Part shown: positions 1-6,246 of the stretch, piece by piece
Position numbering within the stretch: position 1 is the stretch's first letter
Layout of the letters: each line of letters begins with the position of its first letter
Assembly: GCA_030634505.1 (NCBI GenBank)
Contig: DAOWAQ010000119.1
Span: 1-6,425, forward strand
Length of the DNA: 6,425 nucleotides
Reading direction: 5' to 3'
Source: Calditrichia bacterium
GTDB taxonomy: Bacteria; Calditrichota; Calditrichia; JAJRVZ01
Notes under the pieces: model-generated
Seen by the model: the letters and a program-made list of their open reading frames with translations, nothing else
Database searches by the model: none
What the model was told of the DNA's origin: nothing
Program-made: the position numbers and the translations under genes

Positions 1-24
1 CCAGAATTTTGCAATTACAATTGA

Positions 25-1272
25 TTAAGATTTTTCAGTCCAGATCTGCGCTAAGTGAACAATTGTCTCCACTGCTTTTTCCATGTCCTGAATTGAAACC
101 CATTCTTTTTTACTGTGAAAATTATGACCACCGGTAAATATGTTTGGTGTTAATAAACCCATAAATGACAGACGAGTGCCATCAGTGCCACCACGGATTA
201 AATTTTTAATTGGTTCGATGCCGGTACGTTTTACAGCTTCCAATGCATAGTCAACAGTTTCAGGTTTTTCATTCAATTTGATCTTCATATTTCTGTATGA
301 TTCTTTTATTTCCAGCGTAACAGATGCTTTTGGATATTTCGCATTTAAATCATCACAAATTTTTTGAAGGAAAGCTTCTTTTTCTTTTAGTCCATCAACT
401 TCAAAATCCCTGACTAAAAAAGTTAATTTAGTTTCTTCAACAGCGCCTGCAAAAGCATGAGGATGCACATAGCCTTCTCTTTTTTCTGTTGTCTCTGGTG
501 ACAAAGAATCTTTAGGTAGTTTTTCAATAAATTCTGCACCGATTTTTATCCCGCTGATCAGTTTGTCTTTTGCATATCCCGGGTGAACATTGACTCCTTT
601 AATGGTTACAATAGCAGTATCAGCACAAAAAGTTTCATCTTCCACTTCACCTGCAGTTTCACCATCGATGGTATAAGCATAATCAACACCAAATTGTTTT
701 ACATCAAAATGTTGTGTGCCGGTACCAACTTCTTCATCAACGGTAAATGAAATTCGTATTTTTCCATGTTTAATTTCAGGGTTTTCGATTAAATACTTCA
801 CAGCACCCATAATTTCGGCAATGCCAGCTTTGTTATCGGCACCCAAAAGAGTAGTTCCATCAGTTGTAATAATATCATGTCCAATACAATCATTTAAAGC
901 AGGATTCATATCAAATTCAATTACCTGGCTGGTGTCATTTTTTAATACGATATCACCACCCTGGTAATTTTCATTAATAATAGGATTAACATTTTCACCT
1001 GAAACTTCAGGTGATGTATCAACATGAGCAATGAATCCAATGGTTGGAACATTTTTATCAACATTGGCTTTTAATGTTCCGAATACATACCCATGTTCGG
1101 TAATCTCTACTTCACTTAAACCCAATTCTTTTAATTCTTCAACTAATTTTTTGGACAAATCCAATTGTTTCAAAGTACTTGGATATGTTTCAGATTCTTC
1201 GCTGGATTGAGTATCATATTTCACATAGGAGAGAAAACGATCTAAAAATAAACTACGCTCGATAGGTTTCAT
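25..1272 (-). CDS. pepT: Peptidase T (tripeptide aminopeptidase), M20 family
   Basis: Cytoplasmic zinc aminopeptidase that removes the N-terminal residue from tripeptides, a late step in peptide catabolism. The 415-residue product is full length for PepT (about 410). The metal-site residues expected in the M20B family are visible: H83 and D85 in GFIAHVDTSPEVSG, bridging D146 in LLGADNKAG, the catalytic glutamate pair E180/E181 in FTVDEEVGTG, D203 in YTIDGETAGE, and H386 in GGHNFHSKKEW. The substrate-site motif RGGTDGTRLSFMGL (residues 360-373) is also present. The dimerisation domain falls roughly at residues 215-325. The ATG start is supported by AAAGGA on the minus strand at 1280-1285, 7 nt upstream. 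It follows the kinase gene by 129 nt and may have its own promoter. The stop lies 24 bases from the left edge, so its terminator, if any, is outside the window. The identification is secure; substrate range is inferred from the family. Confidence 0.96.
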   Translation of the reverse strand: MKPIERSLFLDRFLSYVKYDTQSSEESETYPSTLKQLDLSKKLVEELKELGLSEVEITEHGYVFGTLKANVDKNVPTIGFIAHVDTSPEVSGENVNPIINENYQGGDIVLKNDTSQVIEFDMNPALNDCIGHDIITTDGTTLLGADNKAGIAEIMGAVKYLIENPEIKHGKIRISFTVDEEVGTGTQHFDVKQFGVDYAYTIDGETAGEVEDETFCADTAIVTIKGVNVHPGYAKDKLISGIKIGAEFIEKLPKDSLSPETTEKREGYVHPHAFAGAVEETKLTFLVRDFEVDGLKEKEAFLQKICDDLNAKYPKASVTLEIKESYRNMKIKLNEKPETVDYALEAVKRTGIEPIKNLIRGGTDGTRLSFMGLLTPNIFTGGHNFHSKKEWVSIQDMEKAVETIVHLAQIWTEKS

Positions 1273-1278
1273 AAAAAT

Positions 1279-1285
1279 TCCTTTG
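1279..1285 (-). promoter_or_regulatory. Ribosome binding site of pepT
   Basis: The minus strand reads CAAAGGAATTTTT directly before the ATG of pepT. AAAGGA is a good match to the Shine-Dalgarno core at a normal distance, and it fixes the start at 1272. Confidence 0.6.
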
Positions 1286-1316
1286 AATAAATTTCCTTAA
1301 TATTGTTTACAATTTT

Positions 1317-1345
1317 TTTATACTGGGAATCCTAAATATACAAAA
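1317..1345 (-). promoter_or_regulatory. Possible pepT promoter
   Basis: In the 129-nt spacer before pepT the minus strand has TATAAA at 1322-1317, which could act as a -10 box. The matching -35 region (TTTTGT, 17 nt further upstream) is a poor fit to TTGACA. The region is so AT-rich that such a match could be chance. The position, about 45 nt before the start codon, is sensible for a promoter, but pepT could equally be read through from the kinase gene. Confidence 0.22.
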
Positions 1346-1391
1346 TTAATAGCAATACTGTCATCTAAAATTCACACTTTTTAACATCAAA

Positions 1392-1419
1392 AATTTTAAA
1401 ACTAAACTAATTTAAAATT
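1392..1419 (-). terminator. Weak AT-only hairpin at the end of the kinase gene
   Basis: A perfect 9-bp inverted repeat, AATTTTAAA at 1392-1400 and TTTAAAATT at 1411-1419, flanks a 10-nt loop that contains the kinase stop codon (1402-1404). On the minus strand the second arm is followed by a short T run. The stem has no G or C, so it would be unstable. It may be a weak terminator or simply a product of AT-rich sequence. Confidence 0.22.
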
Positions 1420-2145
1420 ATTAACAGCTAATGCAGCCCCAATAATTCCTGCTTCATTTTTGAATGATGCCGGTAGTACTTTCGCTCTAACGTCTATATA
1501 TTTTAGAAACTTGTTTGTTTTTTTACTCATACCCCCGCCAATAATAATTTGGTCAGGCCAGAGCAATCTTTCTATTTCATTTAAATAATGATTAAATCTT
1601 AAAGCCCATTTTTTCCATGATAAGTTTTCCTTTTTTCTTACGGCGTCAGAGGCAAAATGTTCTGCTATTTTTCCATTTAATATTAAATGTCCCAGTTCTG
1701 TATTAGGTATTAACTTATCTTTATAAAACAAAGCTGTTCCAATTCCGGTACCGACAGTAATCAAAATGGTTAAACCGGAAGAATTTGCACCACTTCCAAA
1801 TTTCATTTCAGCTATTCCTGCTGCATCGGCATCGTTAATAAAATGTATTTCATTCTGAAATTTTTTCCCCCCAATTTTTGATATATTTTTACCAATCCAT
1901 TTTTTATCAATATTTGAGGCTGTTCTCACTATATTATCAGTAATAACGGCGGGAAAACCACAACCAATATTTCCAGTCCATTTAAAATGATTTATTAATT
2001 TATGGATCGTTTTAAATATTGCAATTGGCGTTGCCGGTAAAGGCGTTTCGATTCTAAGTCTTTCATCTAACAATTTTCCTGTGGTGCAATCAACCGGCGC
2101 TCCTTTGATGCCGGAACCACCTATATCAATTCCTAATACTTGCAC
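1402..2145 (-). CDS. ppgK: Polyphosphate glucokinase-like ROK-fold sugar kinase
   Basis: Predicted cytoplasmic glucokinase that makes glucose 6-phosphate with inorganic polyphosphate and/or ATP as phosphoryl donor. The 247 residues match the polyphosphate glucokinase (PpgK, EC 2.7.1.63) branch in length and pattern. The first phosphate loop is GIDIGGSGIKG (5-15). The NDADAAG motif (104-110) carries the likely catalytic aspartate D105. The second phosphate loop is GTGIGTA (132-138), followed by PNTELGHL (147-154) and WPDQIIIGGGMS (196-207). From memory, the run from RTASNIDKKWIG onward parallels the actinobacterial enzymes closely. The CxCGxxGC zinc motif of ordinary ROK kinases is absent, as expected for PpgK. 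The start is GTG: phosphate loop 1 begins at residue 5, an in-frame stop lies 30 nt upstream, and no ATG is available. It begins 30 nt after lutC, so it is probably co-transcribed. Donor preference cannot be read from sequence alone. Confidence 0.88.
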   Translation of the reverse strand: MQVLGIDIGGSGIKGAPVDCTTGKLLDERLRIETPLPATPIAIFKTIHKLINHFKWTGNIGCGFPAVITDNIVRTASNIDKKWIGKNISKIGGKKFQNEIHFINDADAAGIAEMKFGSGANSSGLTILITVGTGIGTALFYKDKLIPNTELGHLILNGKIAEHFASDAVRKKENLSWKKWALRFNHYLNEIERLLWPDQIIIGGGMSKKTNKFLKYIDVRAKVLPASFKNEAGIIGAALAVNNFKLV

Positions 2146-2150
2146 TTTTA

Positions 2151-2155
2151 TCCTT
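2151..2155 (-). promoter_or_regulatory. Ribosome binding site supporting a GTG start for ppgK
   Basis: The minus strand reads AAGGA followed by 5 nt and then GTG CAA GTA TTA GGA. This site decides the start of the kinase, because there is no ATG nearby in frame and the stop TAA at 2173-2175 blocks any longer reading. Confidence 0.65.
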
Positions 2156-2175
2156 TTCTTTTGAATATCAAATTA

Positions 2176-2829
2176 TCAATTTTCGATCAAAATAACAATG
2201 AGTCTCTTTGGGCCATGAGCCCCTAATACCAATTGTTTTTCTATGTCAGAGGTTCGGGAAGGTCCCGATATAATGGTCGCGTAACTCCAATCGATTGATG
2301 TAAAATCATTTTTAAAGATTTCATCCAATGAAGGTATTATTTGATTGGTTTCTGCTAATACTATATGAATTGGCGGTAGTACGGATAATCGTCTACCTCC
2401 AGCTGTTAAACTATTTAGTACAATGCTTCCGGTTCGGGCAATTAAAAAATCAGCTGTGGTTAGCCCTACTTCATATGTAGAAAAAATATCTGAATCTAAA
2501 AAATCAACATTCAAAATATCAAATATTTCAGATAACGTATGATTTATTGAAAATAATTTATTTATAACTTCTGTAGTATGACTTAAACATTTTTTATTAT
2601 CCAAAGAGGATATAATTGATACGAGTTCATTACCTGCATCTTCTAAATTTTTGACAATATATATTTCACCATTTAAAGCTTGAAAATTCTTTGTAAATTT
2701 ATCGACAAATGTGCTTGGATCCGAAAACACATTAAAGATTGTTTTGTCATTTATTTCTGACGGTATTGAACTAATGCCTGGTTTTTCAAATTTCGATAAT
2801 TTTCCAAGAATTTGACTTCTGCTATTCAT
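2176..2829 (-). CDS. lutC: LutC, LUD-domain subunit of L-lactate oxidation complex
   Basis: Third subunit of the LutABC system, which oxidises L-lactate to pyruvate in the cytoplasm. The 217-residue protein is essentially one LUD (DUF162/YkgG) domain. Its hallmark segments are VGLTTADFLIARTGS (121-135), GRRLSVLPPIHIVLAE (145-160), ISGPSRTSDIEK (187-198) and the C-terminal GAHGPK plus hydrophobic strand (203-215). The N-terminal 50 residues (MNSRSQILGKL...) resemble the usual helical LutC start. It is slightly shorter than Bacillus LutC (about 240). It has no iron-sulfur cysteine motif, which is normal for this subunit. The ATG lies inside the end of lutB (8-nt overlap), and GGGA in the minus strand a few bases upstream is only a weak ribosome site. 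Translational coupling to lutB is therefore likely. The family call is firm; the substrate rests on the intact lutABC order. Confidence 0.93.
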   Translation of the reverse strand: MNSRSQILGKLSKFEKPGISSIPSEINDKTIFNVFSDPSTFVDKFTKNFQALNGEIYIVKNLEDAGNELVSIISSLDNKKCLSHTTEVINKLFSINHTLSEIFDILNVDFLDSDIFSTYEVGLTTADFLIARTGSIVLNSLTAGGRRLSVLPPIHIVLAETNQIIPSLDEIFKNDFTSIDWSYATIISGPSRTSDIEKQLVLGAHGPKRLIVILIEN

Positions 2830-4183
2830 TATTTTCCCACATTTCAGAAAAAGATTTTTGTGCCATTTGAGGTATTCGTTTTTTAATTCCTCTGGGTAAA
2901 AACTTAGTTAATGTTTTTTGGAAAGGTGAACCAATTTTTGCAGCAAAATTTAATAATCTTCTTCTTTTCATAATGGTTGACCATGCATTTATGAAAATTT
3001 TCCAAAATAAAGATGAATTGATTTTGGTCCTGTTATTAAGTAACAAATGATGAATATCTATACCGACAGGACAAACCTGTGTACAAGCACCACATAAACT
3101 TGATGCTGATGACAAATGATTCCAGGTTTTTATGTTTTGCAAATGAGGGGTAATAACCGATCCTATTGGTCCCTGGTAAGTTGTATTGTAGGTGTGACCG
3201 CCAATGGTGCGATAAACGGGACAAATATTTAAGCATGCTCCGCAACGAATACATTGCAGTGCTTCACGCAATTCAGGATTTGAATACAAATTGGATCGTC
3301 CATTATCCAATAGTATAACATACATATGTTCAGGACCATCTATTTCGTTTTCCTTTTTAGGTCCTCTAAAAATTGAATTATACCCCGTAATTTGTTGTCC
3401 TGTACCACTGGTTGCCAGCAATGGTAAAAATAAAGATAGATCGGAAAGACGGGGAAGAACCTTTTCAATGCCTGCAATAACAATATGGACAGGGGGGCAC
3501 GATGTACTTAATCTGATATTTCCTTCATTTTCAGTTAATACAACTGCTCCGGAATCAGCAATTAAAAAATTGGCGCCTGTCACTCCAATATCGGCAGAGG
3601 TATATTTATCACGCAGATGTTTCCTGGCAACCATTGTTAATTCTGCCGCACTGTCACTCTCAGCGGAACCAAGTTTATCCGAAAATAATTGTGATATTTC
3701 TTGTTTACTTTTATGCATAGCAGGAGTTACAATATGATAAGGTTTTTCACCTGCCAACTGCACAATTAATTCACCTAGATCACTTTCTATAACATCCAAT
3801 CCCTTTGATTCACAGAATTCATTAAAATTGATTTCTTCGGTGGTCATGGATTTGGATTTGACAATTTTCTTTGCATTGTGTTGTTTTATTATGTCATAAA
3901 TCTGTTGTTGTGCTTCTTCTTTATCCTTTGCCCAAATCACTTTTGCACCGGTATTTGTAATTTTAGTTTCAAATTCACGAAGTAAACCAGGCAGATTATC
4001 AATTAAGTATTTTTTGATTTCTGTAGCTTTATCTCTTGCTACGGACCAATCAAAAAATTGATCAGATTTCATCTCATCGACTTTTGTTTCATATGTAGAA
4101 ATGGCTTTCAGGATTTTTAGCCTATGAGAATCATCAGCGGCTTTTTGGGATGCCCGTATCTTAAAATCTTTGGACTCTGTCAT
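2822..4183 (-). CDS. lutB: LutB, iron-sulfur and LUD-domain subunit of L-lactate oxidation complex
   Basis: Electron-transfer subunit of LutABC. The 453-residue protein has an N-terminal LUD domain (about 70-293) with KSKSMTTEEI (109-118), VTGANFLIADSGAVVLTENEGN split around residues 201-222, and FRGPKKENEIDGPEHMYVILLDNGR near 272-296. A ferredoxin-like domain follows. Its first cluster motif is complete: C311, C314, C317 and C321 followed by Pro. The second, SSLCGACTQVCP, has C364, C367 and C371 but serine where the first cysteine of a standard motif would be; as I recall this is usual for LutB. The C-terminal 80 residues are basic (MKRRRLLNFAAKIG) and end with the short conserved-looking EMWENN tail. 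No membrane segment or signal peptide is seen, so it is cytoplasmic. It starts 10 nt after lutA without a strong ribosome site and overlaps lutC by 8 nt, both consistent with coupled translation. Length is close to the family's usual 460-480. Confidence 0.95.
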   Translation of the reverse strand: MTESKDFKIRASQKAADDSHRLKILKAISTYETKVDEMKSDQFFDWSVARDKATEIKKYLIDNLPGLLREFETKITNTGAKVIWAKDKEEAQQQIYDIIKQHNAKKIVKSKSMTTEEINFNEFCESKGLDVIESDLGELIVQLAGEKPYHIVTPAMHKSKQEISQLFSDKLGSAESDSAAELTMVARKHLRDKYTSADIGVTGANFLIADSGAVVLTENEGNIRLSTSCPPVHIVIAGIEKVLPRLSDLSLFLPLLATSGTGQQITGYNSIFRGPKKENEIDGPEHMYVILLDNGRSNLYSNPELREALQCIRCGACLNICPVYRTIGGHTYNTTYQGPIGSVITPHLQNIKTWNHLSSASSLCGACTQVCPVGIDIHHLLLNNRTKINSSLFWKIFINAWSTIMKRRRLLNFAAKIGSPFQKTLTKFLPRGIKKRIPQMAQKSFSEMWENNE

Positions 4184-4193
4184 TGATAATCTT

Positions 4194-4934
4194 TTAAAGA
4201 TTCATTGCCTCAGCAACGAATTCAGTTAAATGTAAAATTCTAACATCGATATTTAGTGCTTTTGCTTCCTGCAGCATATGCATTATACATCCAGGATCGT
4301 TTGAAACGATGGTATCGGCGCCACAGTTTGTAAACATTTCTAAACGTGTTTTTGCCATAGTCTCTGCGATTTGATGATACTTAAATGAAAACAATCCTCC
4401 AAACCCACAACATACAGGTTCGCCTTCCGGTTGTGCCCATTTAAATCCTTCAATTTGATTCATGATTTTAATCGGCTGTTCGGCAATTCCTAATTCACGA
4501 TAACTATGACATGAGTTATGAAATCCTACATGCCCTGAAAATTTTCCGGATATTTTTTCTGTTAATTTTTCTTTTTCCATAAATTCGGAAAATTCAAAAA
4601 CTTTTTTTCCCATACTGATTGCATTATCAATTATTTTGTCATTTTTAAATAGACCCTTGTAATAATTTCTTACCATTCCCACGCACGATCCTGAAGGTCC
4701 AACGACTATTTCATCATCTTTAAATACTTCAACAAAATTAGAAGCTACTTTTCTAGCTTCATCCCATTGTCCTGCATTAAATGCCGGTTGTCCACAACAG
4801 GTTTGTTCTTTATTATATTTAACCTGATATCCGAAATGTTTAAGAATTTTTACCATAGCAAAACCAATATTTGGATAAACCTGGTCTACCAGGCAGGGTA
4901 TGAATAATGAAATCGTAGATTTAGTTTTGTGCAT
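4194..4934 (-). CDS. lutA: LutA, CCG-domain subunit of L-lactate oxidation complex
   Basis: First subunit of the LutABC L-lactate oxidation system, related to the heterodisulfide reductase HdrB/GlpC cysteine-rich (CCG) family. The 246 residues hold two CCG repeats, the full set for LutA (about 240). Repeat one has FIPCLVD (C14), TCCGQP (C46, C47) and GPSGSC (C84). Repeat two has NSCHSYRELG (C142), PVCCGFGGLFS (C175, C176) and NDPGC (C216). These cysteines are expected to bind an iron-sulfur centre, as in HdrB-type proteins. There is no signal peptide or transmembrane helix. It is the first gene of the lut cluster, 98 nt after the lipoprotein gene and just past that gene's terminator, so the operon promoter must lie in the short stretch between. 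No Shine-Dalgarno sequence precedes the ATG: the minus strand reads only A and T for some 20 bases before it. The identification is very secure from the cysteine pattern and the lutABC order. Confidence 0.95.
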   Translation of the reverse strand: MHKTKSTISLFIPCLVDQVYPNIGFAMVKILKHFGYQVKYNKEQTCCGQPAFNAGQWDEARKVASNFVEVFKDDEIVVGPSGSCVGMVRNYYKGLFKNDKIIDNAISMGKKVFEFSEFMEKEKLTEKISGKFSGHVGFHNSCHSYRELGIAEQPIKIMNQIEGFKWAQPEGEPVCCGFGGLFSFKYHQIAETMAKTRLEMFTNCGADTIVSNDPGCIMHMLQEAKALNIDVRILHLTEFVAEAMNL

Positions 4935-4982
4935 AATAATATTAAATATATAGGATTACAGGAATATAAAACTTGAATGAAT
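4935..4982 (-). promoter_or_regulatory. Probable promoter and short leader of the lut operon
   Basis: A terminator ends the upstream gene, so lutA needs its own promoter within about 48 nt. On the minus strand TGTAAT (4960-4955) and TATATA (4952-4947) are both usable -10 candidates, but neither has a good -35 box. Either choice gives a leader of only about 5 to 15 nt with no Shine-Dalgarno site. The location is inferred from the gene layout; the exact boxes are guesses. No clear operator palindrome for a LutR-type repressor was seen. Confidence 0.35.
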
Positions 4983-5013
4983 AAAAAAAAAGCCCACTCG
5001 AATGAATGGGCTT
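4983..5013 (-). terminator. Rho-independent terminator of the vWA lipoprotein gene
   Basis: On the minus strand, 20 nt after the lipoprotein stop codon, AAGCCCATTC pairs with GAGTGGGCTT around the loop ATTC. This gives a 10-bp stem with one G-U pair, followed at once by a run of T residues (4991-4983). The plus strand lacks a T run after the stem, so it works in the minus direction only. It separates the lipoprotein transcript from the lut operon. Confidence 0.9.
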
Positions 5014-5032
5014 AAAAGATTAAAATAATTTA

Positions 5033-6166
5033 CTAGTTATCGCCTGTGTATGACCAATTTTGATATTCAATTCTACCGTCAGCATCTGTAACTTTGACTG
5101 TAATTACTACATCATGCCTAGTAGTTGGATTAGCTGAATTAAACTCTGCTTTATAACTATTGGTTAACGCCAGGGTTAGAGGTAATGTTGTAAGATCTAA
5201 ACTGTCAGCATACTCATTTGTAAAAAATACAGTTCCACCCGTACAGGCAGACATGTCCCAGGGTCTTTCTCTAGTATCACTGTAGGTATAATAAGTTGTA
5301 TCCCTACTATATACAGTATGTACTGATGCAATTCCCTGAATTTTACTGCACATGTATTCAGTATTCCATAAGGGTTCCGGGCTGGTTCTTGATTGTGTAG
5401 GTTCGTCTGTGAAATTGATAAATATCCTTTGTGTACCAGAACGCCAGTTAAATATAGTATCAGCATATAAAACGCCGACAACGCCATTTTCTCCCCAAAT
5501 TCCAGAAGCCCAATAAGGATAAGTATAAGGATTTGCAACACTGTCTAGAAGAGCGCTATCGGGACCTGCAAACCCCTCAGTTCTATCTTCATCCGTTAAA
5601 GGATCCCCGTAGTAATCTGTACGGTTAACTAAAAAATTCTCTAGTTCAGCTGCACTAGTAAGATTAATTGCCCCTGTCACAGGTCCATCATATCCAACGC
5701 AGCCAAATCGTAAGTCAAGTCCCTGGTTGGTTAAATAATCAGCAAAAGCAATAATGCCTAATGCAATTGAATCTGACTCTTGTCCCATACTTCCAGAATT
5801 GTCAACTGTGAATACAATATCAGCTTTTAGAGTATTACTAGTGCTTACTTTAGATAATTTAACACCTTTGACAACTCCATCTTCTTCAAGATAGAAATTA
5901 TAATTTCCACCTGAATAATCAGCGAATAAATCAATTGGTAAACCAGTTGTAGGATTTAATAATGCCATCAAATTAACGACTATTTTGTTACCAGAAGCAG
6001 GAATAAAATCTGCATTTGGAACGATGTAGTTATGTTCGGTTGGCGGCACAGTAACATTTTGTGGATCATCTGGAATGCCATCATCTTTTGGATCGCTGGT
6101 TGTCTCGCAGGCCCAAAATGACATTAATCCTAAAACTAATAAAAATGAAAATAAATGCTTAAACAT
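5033..6166 (-). CDS. Predicted lipoprotein with a von Willebrand factor A domain
   Basis: Unrecognised beyond its domain. The 377-residue product begins with a signal peptide (basic start MFKH, hydrophobic run FSFLLVLGLMSFWA) and a likely lipidated cysteine, C20. The lipobox SFWAC departs from the L-A/S-G/A-C consensus at -3 and -2. An acidic, proline-rich linker follows (21-45), then a beta-rich segment (about 46-113). A vWA domain spans about 116-330, with the metal site DNSGS (D122, S124, S126) and a later aspartate in NFTDE (D254). The C-terminal 45 residues (HDVVITVKVTDADGR...) look like an immunoglobulin-type strand pair. C273 and C308 could form a disulfide. The protein probably sits on the periplasmic or outer face of the envelope and binds a protein partner through a divalent metal; that role is inference. 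The ATG is supported by a GGGAGG ribosome site. It forms its own unit, ended by a clear terminator. No secretion-sorting tail is seen. Confidence 0.85.
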   Translation of the reverse strand: MFKHLFSFLLVLGLMSFWACETTSDPKDDGIPDDPQNVTVPPTEHNYIVPNADFIPASGNKIVVNLMALLNPTTGLPIDLFADYSGGNYNFYLEEDGVVKGVKLSKVSTSNTLKADIVFTVDNSGSMGQESDSIALGIIAFADYLTNQGLDLRFGCVGYDGPVTGAINLTSAAELENFLVNRTDYYGDPLTDEDRTEGFAGPDSALLDSVANPYTYPYWASGIWGENGVVGVLYADTIFNWRSGTQRIFINFTDEPTQSRTSPEPLWNTEYMCSKIQGIASVHTVYSRDTTYYTYSDTRERPWDMSACTGGTVFFTNEYADSLDLTTLPLTLALTNSYKAEFNSANPTTRHDVVITVKVTDADGRIEYQNWSYTGDN

Positions 6167-6169
6167 ATG

Positions 6170-6176
6170 TCCTCCC
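6170..6176 (-). promoter_or_regulatory. Strong ribosome binding site of the vWA lipoprotein gene
   Basis: The minus strand reads TATAGGGAGGACATATG. GGGAGG is a near-perfect Shine-Dalgarno core 4 nt before the ATG. It is the strongest such site in the window and suggests the lipoprotein is well translated. Confidence 0.75.
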
Positions 6177-6246
6177 TATAAGTTAATTAATATAAATATT
6201 TAGTTTAAAGTAAAGTTGCTATCGGCATGATAATTAAAAGGTTAAG
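6177..6246 (-). promoter_or_regulatory. Probable promoter region of the vWA lipoprotein gene
   Basis: An 80-nt AT-rich spacer separates the partial upstream gene from the lipoprotein start. The minus strand carries TATATT around 6192-6197 as a possible -10 box, about 25 nt before the start, but no convincing -35 box. No G+C-rich hairpin that would terminate the upstream gene is visible. An operon with the upstream gene is therefore not excluded. Confidence 0.25.

Noticed and set aside
1..24. Short inverted repeat CAATT-AC-AATTG just after the pepT stop
   Set aside because: The 5-bp AT-rich arms with a 2-nt loop cannot form a stable hairpin, and no T run follows within the window.
716..967. 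Plus-strand open frame of 83 codons inside pepT
   Set aside because: It lies antisense within a full-length, motif-complete pepT gene, has no ribosome site, and its translation resembles no family I know.
1273..1401. Spacer before pepT examined for a small RNA gene, tRNA or riboswitch
   Set aside because: It is AT-rich with no stable G+C-rich stems or tRNA-like arms; only a weak promoter candidate and an AT-only hairpin were seen.
3036..3254. Minus-strand open frame of 72 codons inside lutB in another frame
   Set aside because: It overlaps the iron-sulfur region of lutB, where the cysteine motifs prove the coding frame.
3291..3737. Plus-strand open frame of 148 codons inside lutB
   Set aside because: It is antisense to the LUD domain of lutB, which is intact. 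The composition (rich in Ser, Pro and Leu) is typical of a shadow frame.
5197..5541. Minus-strand open frame of 114 codons inside the vWA lipoprotein gene
   Set aside because: It is out of frame with the well-supported lipoprotein gene and has no ribosome site or recognisable domain, despite a hydrophobic start.
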